From Ptychodera flava (taxonomy: Eukaryota; Hemichordata; Enteropneusta; Ptychoderidae), in contig NC_091930.1 of the NCBI RefSeq assembly GCF_041260155.1, forward strand, positions 43,836,465-43,900,464: a DNA stretch of 64,000 nucleotides. The letters run 5' to 3'. The notes beneath the pieces are model-generated. The model was not told where the DNA came from, did not search any database, and saw nothing but the letters and a program-made list of their open reading frames with translations. The number at the start of each line of letters is the position of its first letter. Position 1 is the stretch's first letter. Shown one piece after another: positions 1-9,300 of this stretch. The position numbers and the translations under genes are program-made.

Positions 1-797
1 ATATTGTACCTCAACCACTGACAACGGTCACCAAAGCAAATATGGAATAGATGATACCACCGATCGTCGTAAACGCAAACGGGGTAGAAGGGGTGGTGTT
101 CTGGCGAAACTTCGACGACGTTCATCGAGACCCCCTCTTCCAAGCATCCATCTAGCAAACCTACAATCAATTGACAACAAACTGGACGAAATCTTTTGCC
201 GTATCAAAAATGAACGTGATATGAGAGATTGCTGCGTGTTATGTTTCACGGAAACATGGTTGGATGCTGACATTCCAGACAATGCTCTTCAGCCACAGGG
301 TTTTTCAATTTATAGAATGGATCGGTCCAAGGAAATTACTGGTAAAGCGAAGGGAGGTGGCGTTTGTTTTTTAATCAACAATTCCTGGTGTTCTGATGTA
401 AAGATTATTTCTCAATTTTGTTCTCCGGATTTAGAGTGCTTGACAATTATGTGCAGACCTTTCTATTTACCAAGAGAATTCTCAGGAGTTATCCTGTCAT
501 CAGTTTACATACATCCAGATGCAAATGCTTCAGTTGCCCTCAATGAACTTGCAAGCATAATCACCAGATGTGAAAATAGCTACCCGGACGCAGTACCAAT
601 AGTCGCAGGCGACTTCAATCACACAAATCTCAAAAAGGTGCTACCGAAGTTCTTTCAATATGTCACCTGTCCGACTCGGGGTCAGAAGATTCTTGATCAT
701 TGTTACTCGACAATTAAAGGTGCATATCGCTCCCTGCCTCGTCCCTCACTACGGTAAATCAGATCATTCTGCGGTATTTCTGATACCTGCATACAAG
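1..797 (+). mobile_element. Rex1/CR1-like LINE, endonuclease part (5' segment)
   Basis: This is the apurinic-type endonuclease region of a non-LTR retrotransposon ORF2; the element runs off the left edge of the window. An Arg-rich stretch at about 68-150 leads into SIHLANLQSIDNKLDE, then FTETWL at about 247-264 and VAGDFNH near 605-625, which are endonuclease signatures. The frame shifts by one base near 745-760; beyond it GKSDHSAVFLIPAYKQ continues to about 797. There the element is interrupted by the nested repeat at 798-2328 and resumes in the 2329-3768 segment. Family placement (Rex1/L2/CR1 side of the Jockey superfamily) rests on the C-terminal segment and is inference. Confidence 0.85.
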
Positions 798-2328
798 CAA
801 CAAGCGACCTAGCGGCCGATATAGCTCCGCTGTGTTTATGTACAGAATAACTATTTTGACACATGTTGATGAAGAAGGTGGAAATCTTTGATAACTCAAT
901 GCAGTGGCCAGAAAAATGTGGCTAAAATAAGCTGCAAAAATACAAAATTGAAGATTTCATCATACTTTGAATATATTACATCCGATCATCCCTAAGAACA
1001 TGTCAACCAAAGCTATCTGATGAGTAGTTTTTTGAGAATAAAATATTCTGACCAAAATGGCAACAATTGCCCCCCAAAAATAAAAATTGCAGATTTCATC
1101 ATAATTTCAAAATATCACACTTAGTTATACCAAATTTCAAAGCTGTTAGACCAGTACTTTTGAGAAACGCATTTTTTGACCAAAAATGGGAAAAATTGCC
1201 CCAAAAATTCAAAATTGCAGATGTCATCATTATTTCAATAAATATCATTTAGTTCATCTATGGAAACCTGTATACCAAATTTCAAAGCTATCAGATAAGT
1301 AGTTTTGGAAATACACATTTTTTGACCAAAAATGGCAAAAATTGCCCCAAAAATACAAAATTACAGATTTCATCAGAAATTCGATATATATTACTAAGCT
1401 TATCTGTAGAAACCTGTATACCAAATTTCAAAGCTATCAGACCAGTACTTTTTGAGAAACACATTTTTTGACCAAAAATGGCAAAAATTGCCCCAAAATT
1501 ACAAAATTGCAGATTTCATCATAATTTCCATAAATATCATTTAGTTCATCTGTAGAAACCTGTATACCAAATTTCAAAGCTATCAGATGATTAGTTTTGG
1601 AAATACACATTTTTTGACCAAAAATGGCAAAAATTGCCCCAAAAATACAAAATTACAGATTTCATCAGAAATTCAATATATATTACTTAGTTCATCTATA
1701 GAAACCTGTATACCAAATTTCAAAACTATCAGACCAGTACTTTTTGAGAAATACATTTTTTGACCAAAAATGGCAAAAATTGCCTTAAAATGCAAATTTG
1801 CATATTTCTGCACAATTTGAACAAATCTGAAATAGATCATCCCTAGGGACATATGTACCAAATATAAAAGCTATCTGACCAGTAGTTTTGAAGAAGAAGA
1901 TTTTTAAAGATTTTTTTACCAAAAATGACAAAAATTGCCTTAAAAATACAAATATGCAAATTTCACCACCATTTGAACAAATCTGATTTAAGTCACCCTA
2001 AGCAAACTGCATATCAAATTTCAAAGCAATCGAAACGAGCGGTTTCAGAGAAGAAGATTTTTTTACCAAAAACACAAAAAAATGCCCCAAAAATACAAAT
2101 ATGCAAATATCACCATGATTTGAACAAACTGAAGTAAGGTCACCCCAAGTGAACTGCATATAAAATTTCAAAGCAATTGGACTTGTGGTTTCAGAGGAGA
2201 AGGCAATTGTTGACGGACGACGGACGCCGGACGACGGACGCCGGACGACGGACGCCGGACGACGACGGACGACGACGGATAATCAACCTATTTGATAAGC
2301 TCCGCGTCGCTGACAGCGGAGCTAAAAA
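798..2328 (+). mobile_element. Pearl/HINE-like non-autonomous element with 145-bp core repeats, inserted in the LINE
   Basis: This insertion separates the two halves of the LINE. A left motif AGCTCCGCTGT lies at 824-834. About nine core units follow, marked by ACCAAATTTCAAAGCTATCA-type sequence near 1130, 1273, 1419, 1564, 1709, 1855, 2009 and 2157 (period about 145 bp). A GGACGACGGACGCC minisatellite occupies about 2212-2278. The right end is a stem AGCTCCGC...GCGGAGCT at about 2298-2325 followed by AAAA. The left motif equals the complement of the right stem. The order left motif, core repeats, minisatellite, terminal hairpin is that of pearl elements and Helentron-associated INEs. It has no coding capacity, and the exact ends are uncertain by a few bases. 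Confidence 0.7.
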
Positions 2329-3768
2329 CTGAAGACTGTGAAACCAACAACTAGATCTGTCAAGTGCTGGTCTGCCGACTCAGTTATGTGTCTACAAGGT
2401 TGCCTAGAATCTACCGATTGGTCAGTTTTTAAAGATTCATCTTCAGATCTCAACGAATACACCGATGTGGTAACAGATTACGTAAACTTCTGTATCGATT
2501 CGTGCATTCCGACAAAGGTAGTTCGCAGTTATCCCAATCAGAAGCCATGGTTTAACAGCTACGTTCGCACAAAACTTACAGCAAAATCCGTTGCCTTCAG
2601 GGCAAATGATGCTGATACGTATAAAAAGGCACGATATGAACTGAATAAAGCAATCCAATCAGCGAAACGACAATATCGCAATAAACTTGAAAACCAGTTC
2701 GAAGAAAAGGACTCCCGGCGCTTATGGAAGGGACTAGAAGCAGTCACATCATACAAAGGCAAACATAATACGATCATCGACAGCGATGCTGTTCTTCCTG
2801 ATCGTTTAAACGATTTCTACGCTGGCTTTGACAAAAAGAACTTTGTTCCCCCGTTACGCATTTATTCAGACAACGACGACGCGCTCTTCACTATCCTCGA
2901 GTCTGATGTACAGAAGTGTTTGTCTCGTGTAAATGTACACAAGGCTGCGGGTCCGGACGGTATCCCGTCTCGTGCCCTTCGCCTATGCGCTGAGCAATTG
3001 TCGGGTGTATTTACGGACATTTTTAATACCTCACTCTCTCAGTGTGTGGTGCCAACTTGCTTCAAGAAATCTACAATAATTCCCGTACCGAAGAAATTTT
3101 CAGTCAAGTGCTTGAATGATTATAGACCAGTTGCGTTCACGTCCGTCATCATGAAATGCTTTGAACGATTAGTCCTTCACCAGAAAGCACAGCAGCGTAT
3201 CTATTTTCTCAGACGTTTAAAGAAATTTGGTATGAATCGCTCTATCCTGGTCAATTTTTATCGTTCTGTAATAGAAAGTATTTTAACATAAGGCATCACT
3301 ATCTGGTTCAACAATATCACTAAGAATGAATTGAATGCTCTTGAACGTGTTGTACGTGTATCACAAACAATCATTGGGGCAGAATTGCCATCTTTACAAT
3401 CCATCTATCACTCAAGATCTATCCGCAAAGCTGAGGCAATAATCAACGACTCGAGTCATCCCGCTCACAATTTTTTCACATTGTTACCCTCTGGTAGGCG
3501 ATATCGGAGTATCAAAACGAGAACAGTCCGCTTTAATAATAGTTTTTATCCATCTGCAATACGCATTTTAAATCAATCCTAGCTTTGTGCGCCATTGTTT
3601 TTAAGGTTTTGCTCAATAATTGTATTTTTATCAGCGTTTTTGACAGCATTTTTAGTATGTATAATTTTATTTGTAGGTTCGGTTTGTCTTGTTTTTATGA
3701 GCGCATGTGGAAAGGCAATTTCCAATGCTTTGTATGCATATGGCAATAAAGTTATTATTATTATTATA
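2329..3768 (+). mobile_element. Rex1/CR1-like LINE, reverse transcriptase part (3' segment)
   Basis: This is the continuation of the LINE. The frame from 2338 reads the linker, then RT block motifs AAGPDGIPSRALR (about 2943-2981) and LNDYRPVAFTSVIMKCFERL (about 3112-3171). It then jumps from VLHQ directly to KAQQRIYFLRRLKKF near 3182, so the palm core with the usual YADD box is absent: an internal deletion. After a stop at 3289-3291 the C-terminal motif continues at 3331-3582, with HPAHNFFTLLPSGRRYRS and FYPSAIRILN, typical of Rex1/L2-type LINEs. The element ends in AATAAAG followed by a TTA microsatellite tail at about 3751-3768. It is not competent for transposition. Confidence 0.88.
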
Positions 3769-4329
3769 GTTGACTACCCTGTCTGAGGTCAACTAACTAT
3801 GACCTCGAATCTCTGCCTCCTGATTGGTCGAGATGTCGCGTATGCGTAATATATGAAAATACACAAAAGCACATTCTAATGTGATTATGAGTTGCATTAC
3901 ATGAGAGCTGACCTATAAGCTCGCGCTTCTGCACAGAGAATAATCGAAAATGAGATATCTATTGAAAGTGGCGGTTCAATAATTATCAGATTGTCCACTC
4001 AATGACGGAATTATCAAACACACGACAAAAAACTGCCAACTGTAAATGTACAACATTGGGAAAGAGAAAAGGAGAGGGCAGGATTTATATATCAGAGAAA
4101 TATTTTGGTAAAAAATATAACAAATACATACAAAAAAGTACTCATTCATTTCATTTTTGGATTAATTAATTAAAGAATTTGCACGACATAAAATTGTGTT
4201 GTGCGCCCCTGGAATATAAACATGGCCGAGTATGCTGCACGAGAGTGAACGGAGAAGGATTTCCTTCATGAAATTGAGGAATTTGTGCAGCCAAATAGTC
4301 ACCATCACGATTTGGTAACTTCACCGAAG

Positions 4330-4475
4330 ATGACCTCGACAGTATAGAGCTACCGAAAGACTAGCTGTGATATCACAGCGGAACTTGTGGCGTGTATTGA
4401 ACGCGCTCTGACCCCACAGTCATCGCCACAGGGACTGTGGCGATGACCCCAATGACCAGTGTGCGAAATTAAGAG
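4330..4475 (+). repeat. Left arm of a diverged inverted repeat
   Basis: The stretch containing GAGCTACCGAAAGAC, TGATATCACAGCGG, ACTTGTGGCGT and TGTGCGAAATTAA recurs in reverse complement at about 8430-8505. The arms are diverged and about 4 kb apart, enclosing the 5791-7652 element. They could be two copies of one dispersed repeat in opposite orientation rather than the ends of one element. Confidence 0.6.
4419..4447. repeat. Perfect 13-bp hairpin
   Basis: GTCATCGCCACAG at 4419-4431 pairs with CTGTGGCGATGAC at 4435-4447 around a 3-base loop. It is present only in this arm and not in the partner arm near 8450, so it looks like a local inverted duplication. Confidence 0.8.
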
Positions 4476-5787
4476 AAAATAGCTTCAGGTCATAAGGGCT
4501 TGCACCAAGCCGAAGCTTCAGGTCCGTACAGAAAACTGCCGGTCCTCAATACATGAAGTTGTTAACGACAATTGAAGTCAACTTCTCCACCAATATTATA
4601 CTTTTGAATGTTGTAATATATATTTTTTCATGTCCTTTTATCAATAGAGTCAGTAAGTATTCACTCCAAAGGACTATTGTTCTCATAGATTGCAGAATAG
4701 TGTAAATGAATGATTATAAAATATTCATCTACATGATCAGGAATCTGAAAAAGATCACAGCCCTCATCTTCCTCAAGGTCATGCGCACACATTTATCAAT
4801 GTTTTCCATCACGGGGGGGGGGGGAGAGACAACGGACTAACAGGAGAATTTGACATTTTTCTAGCCATGTCAAATCCCCTACTCTCGGACTATGAAATGA
4901 TGTCAAACACCCAGGGGCCGGGGAATACAGGCTCATGCACTGGCTACATGTGGCTGATGAAAGCGAGAAATTTTTTCTATCGTAACTTTCTATGGGGAAT
5001 GGTGTTCTCTACATTGCTGTGTACAATAGCGCTGTTCACGGTTACACGTTTGTTCCTAAATATATCTGTACGCGCGCGACATCGGACACACAGCTTGAAA
5101 TGCGGACAAATTTTATCAATGTTGCACACATGGCCGTTTTTGCAGGTTGTACTCTGAGTCCTGAATATGCCTTTTATTATTCATTGTTACACTAGCAGTC
5201 GCCTACTAAGATTTGTTTTCGTCGATTTTGCATGCGCAATTTCAATTTCTAAAAATGCGGACAAATATTAATTTTTGCATATTAATAAGAACAGTGACGT
5301 AAAGTTATTAAAATGACTCTGAAAAGTTTGACAGACCTCGATACTGCTGAAAACCATCGACACAATCAGTTAATGATACCGTAAAATCTTAAAAGACGTA
5401 ATTTTTTGCGACATTTAGGCCTACAGTCCATGATGACGCTGAGTTTTGCCTGCCTGTCGTAAAACGGTATACATCGAAACAATTTGAAGCCCTACTCTCG
5501 GCCTCTGAGAGTATACACGACAGACAGACAGACTGTTAATGATAAGGTCGCTCTGTTTTATAAAATGCACACTTGTTATCACGATATGTCGTGGTAAGAG
5601 TCGGCCTTGTGAACTTTGGTTAAAGACCAACGAGCAAGCAAGATGTTCTAGCGGTCCACAAACAAACGCAGCGAAACTTGAACTTGACTGTCGACTGCAG
5701 GTAGTGCAATTGGGCTGTCGTGTAACATCTAGTCCTTGTTCAAAACTTGAGGTAAACAAATACCTCCATGTCCAAAACCAAATATGT

Positions 5788-7655
5788 TTAGGGAGCCTTC
5801 AGTAATTACAGGGTGGGGTGGGCCGGGGAATTGGGGGGAGGGTCACTTTTATAAACCTATCTTGGGGGGAGGGTCACTTTGGACAGAAGCTGATTTTATG
5901 GCCAAAACTTTGATTGTCCGTGTGATATTTCCTGAATAGGAAATCACCAACAAAATACGCACACACTTATAGACCGCCATGCATAGTGAATCGACATTTG
6001 GTGAGATTCCAAAATCAAATTTCTTACACAACCATGGACTGTAACCACTCTAGTCTTATCAAGAACGATAATGTGAATAATCAAGCATACAGAAATGCAC
6101 AGATTTATCTAATTTTGTACTGAAAAAAAATTATTCATAGTTTCATCATAGACCCCAATGCATAGTGAATCGACATTTTGGTGAAATTCCAAAATCAAAT
6201 TTCTTGCACAACCATGGACTTGTAACCACTCTAGTCTAATCAAGAACAATAATGTGAATAATCAAGCATACATAAATGCACAGACTTATCTAATTTTGTA
6301 CTGAAAAAAAATTATTCATAGTTTCATCATAGACCCCAATGCATAGTGAATCGACATTTTGGTGAAATTCCAAAATCAAATTTCTTGCACAACCATGGAC
6401 TTGTAACCACTCTAGTCTAATCAAGAACAATAATCTAAATAATCAAGCATACATAAATGCACAGACTTATCTAATTTTGTACTGAAAAAAAATTATTCAT
6501 AGTTTCATCATAGACCCCAATGCATAGTGAATCGACATTTTGGTGAAATTCCAAAATCAAATTTCTTGCACAACCATGGACTTGTAACCATTCTAGTCTT
6601 ATCAAGAACAATAATGTGAATAATCAAGCATACATAAATGCACAGATTTATCTAATTTTGTACTGAAAAAAAAATTATTCATAGTTTCATCATAGACCCC
6701 AATGCATAGTGAATCGACATTTTGGTGAAATTCCAAAATCAAATTTCTTGCACAACCATGGACTTGTAACCATTCTAGTCTTATCAAGAACAATAATGTG
6801 AATAATCAAGCATACATAAATGCACAGATTTATCTAATTTTGTACTGAAAAAAAATTATTCATAGTTTCATCATAGACCCCAATGCATAGTGAATCGACA
6901 TTTTGGTGAAATTCCAAAATCAAATTTCTTGCACAACCATGGACTTGTAACCATTCTAGTCTTATCAAGGACAATCATGTGAATAATCAAGCATACATAA
7001 ATGCACAGATTTACCTATTTTTGTATTGGAAAAAACTATTCATAATTTCATCATAAACACCATGGATAGTGAACCAACTTTTTAGATGAAATTCAGAAAT
7101 CAATTTCTAGTACACAAATGTTCATTTTACTTCCCTATTCAAGCAAAGTACATTTAAATACATTATCAAACATATATAAAATACAGATATAGCATGTTTT
7201 GTAGGGGTAAATTGTCAATAATTTGCCTGATAGACTCCATGTATTATGATTTGATATTTTTGGATGAAGCACTAAATCAACTACATCTTGCCTTCCTATA
7301 GTTGCACAAAATATGGTGACTCTCCCTTAAACTGTATGAAATACCATATCTCTTCAAAAATTCTTGCGTGATAAATTGCGACTGTCCCTCCAAAAACACC
7401 GCCCTCCCCTCTGTAATTTGTCCCTAACATAACGATTGAACCAATTGTTATGTAAATTAGCTGATACTGTTTTAGTTATTCCCGGGGAGAATACCGCAGT
7501 GGTTGGGGGGGGGGGGAGGGTCAAGTTTAGAATGTCGGACAAGGGGGAGGGTCACATTTTAGACGGCAGGATTGGGGGGAGGGTCACATTTTACGGTACA
7601 GGTGTTCGCGAAATTCCCCCGGCCCACCCCCCTGTAATTACTGAAGGCTCCCTTA
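5788..7655. mobile_element. PIF/Harbinger-like TIR element (non-autonomous), 1.86 kb
   Basis: Terminal inverted repeats begin GGGAGCCTTCAGTAATTACA at 5791 and end with its complement at 7652. They are flanked by TTA at 5788-5790 and 7653-7655, a three-base target duplication. A TWA duplication with GGG-starting TIRs is typical of PIF/Harbinger, so this class is proposed. Sub-terminal GGGGGGAGGGTCAC motifs are repeated inside both ends. No transposase frame is present; the interior is mostly the 181-bp tandem array at about 5960-7250. Confidence 0.8.
5960..7250. repeat. 181-bp tandem satellite array inside the TIR element
   Basis: The landmark GCATAGTGAATCGAC occurs at 5981, 6160, 6341, 6522, 6704 and 6885, a spacing of 179-182 bp. 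A degenerate seventh copy starts near 7067 and fades by about 7250. Central copies are nearly identical and the first and last are more diverged, the pattern expected of unequal exchange. Each unit carries an A-run followed by TTATTCATAGTTTCATCATA. Confidence 0.9.
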
Positions 7656-8870
7656 GTCAACAGCACTGTTCTCGTAGTAGGTTTTTGTCTTAAACTCTTC
7701 TGTGAACCGTTTATGTTTTTAACGCTTCAATGGAAAATCAAAGCGAAGAAAACAGAGTCAGTTTGATAAAATGAAGGGCTGTATTATGTACATTTGTGTA
7801 CATGTAAATTCCGAACACTTAAAGTGTGGAACTAGTGAAGTAATACTGGGTGTTGTTATCATATGACACAGATATGCTAACATTACCAGGGTTACACTCT
7901 CTAGACGAGTATTATTATAATATTGTGTCACATTGTTGCACCAAAATCAATCCATTGGCATTCCATCATTGCTAGAATCTGCATGCACGGACGTAATTCA
8001 TACTGATCTGAATGTAATCAGTTGCACCGTGCTATGCGCGTCGATCGGAGGGGTTAGACTTTTCGTAAATGTAAAAAGTCGCAAGACAAAAAATTACTAT
8101 GTTGCGACATTGTCAACTCCCACCACCCCCGGTCTGGTGTACCATAGAGATCAAATTCCCCACTACCAGGACACGAAGTGCGATCAATATCCCCTGTTGC
8201 CCCGCACTCCCACGGTGGAAAACATTGATAGGTGCATGACATTCAAGTCTGAATCGCATGATTCAGAGTCAGTCATCATCTGCATCTGTTACAGGTCTTG
8301 ACGGAGAAATTTTCATCATTTATTCCAAATTTCAGTCGGTCATAAGGACCGACATGTTGCCAAAAACCTTCGGCCGACGAGAAATCTGTCAGTCTCGGAC
8401 CGTCGGACCGACGTTAATTTCGCACAATGCCAATGACCCGAGCGCGTGCGATATATACGCCACAAGTACCGCTGCGATATCACAGCTACCGAAAGACGAG
8501 AAAGCGACCACAAAGCCGACAACATGGGGCGTAAGCTTAACACTTCTGCGAGGTTAGTCGATAGATAGGAGATCAATATATCGGTACGATCACGCCTATA
8601 TTTACAAAACAATCTGAGCACTTACGGTTTTTGACTTTTAGACATGACCTCATGTCACTAATCCGTAATCGGTTTGTTTGACTTCCCAATTTTTCTAGAT
8701 TGGCTGATCAAGTCGGAAAGTGTGCTTCGACTGACGTTTCATTTTGGACGCAAGGGGCCGAGAGGGATTCAGAAAGCTCACAAAATCTAGTTACCGCGTA
8801 AGCGAGAGCTATGATGGGACGAAATATGTAGAATATACGTAATTCGAAAAAACGAAAAATCACCCAGACG
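7656..8870. other. Gene-free spacer
   Basis: No gene is supported. The stretch contains the right arm of the diverged inverted repeat (8345-8505). Open frames at 7933-8301 and 8258-8557 overlap that repeat, carry no known domain, and have no splice partners. Confidence 0.5.
8345..8505 (-). repeat. Right arm of the diverged inverted repeat
   Basis: Read on the minus strand this matches 4330-4475, sharing CTGTGATATC, CTTGTGGCGTATA and TTGTGCGAAATTAA. It lacks the 13-bp hairpin of the left arm. Confidence 0.6.
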
Positions 8871-9299
8871 ATGATTTCGAAACTCAAGCCAAAATGGCGA
8901 AAATTGTCCAGTCGCGTAGCATTCGCAAAATATATGTCAAAGTTAAATCCGGTAGAAAATGCATTATTTTACAGGTCTCGCGTCAATGTACAGCTGGATG
9001 ACAAAATATGGTATGGTAATTCACCCCTTGGCGAAAATAAATTGGGCTCCATGATGAGAGATGTCTCCAAAGCGGCAAATTTGTCGACAATCTATACAAA
9101 TCACTGTGTCAGGGCAACTGCGCGTGCACTGTGCTACATTCTGCAGGAGCTGAGACAAGGCACATCATGTACTTCACGGCCCATAAAAACGAAGCTAGTG
9201 TCAGATCATAAACAAACAAACTCACCTCTGATCAGAGCCATGGAGTGTCTGGTATCCTATCTAAAAGCCTGGGTTACCAAACTGAACACAACGGAGTAG
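8871..9299 (+). pseudogene. Crypton-type tyrosine recombinase remnant (DUF3504-like C-terminal region)
   Basis: The frame encodes FAKYMSKLNPVENALFYRSR, then WYGNSPLGENKLGSMMRDVS and YTNHCVRATA. This succession is the hallmark of the DUF3504/Crypton-derived recombinase domain (KIAA1958/QRICH1/ZMYM-like), where the NHxxRAT Arg is catalytic. Past that point the expected motif RHIMYFTAHKNEASVRSY appears in another frame (about 9155-9210), so the domain is broken by small indels near 9120-9160 and again near 9210. Only the C-terminal domain is visible, with no terminal repeats. It is most likely a dead Crypton DNA transposon fragment. Confidence 0.75.
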
Positions 9300-9300
9300 T

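Larger units (their letters stand above)
3769..5787. other. Gene-free spacer with an inverted-repeat arm and hairpin
   Basis: No convincing gene was seen. It holds the left arm of a diverged inverted repeat (about 4330-4475, partner at 8345-8505), an internal hairpin at 4419-4447, and a 10-base G run near 4815. Short open frames at 4867-5195 and 5421-5805 have no recognisable domain or splice context. Confidence 0.6.

Noticed and set aside
5421-5805. Overlapping frames on both strands upstream of the PIF-like element
   Set aside because: Both are short, overlap each other, and lack recognisable motifs.
5960-7250. Regular repeats resembling a CRISPR array
   Set aside because: Units are contiguous 181-bp tandem copies without unique spacers, in eukaryotic DNA.
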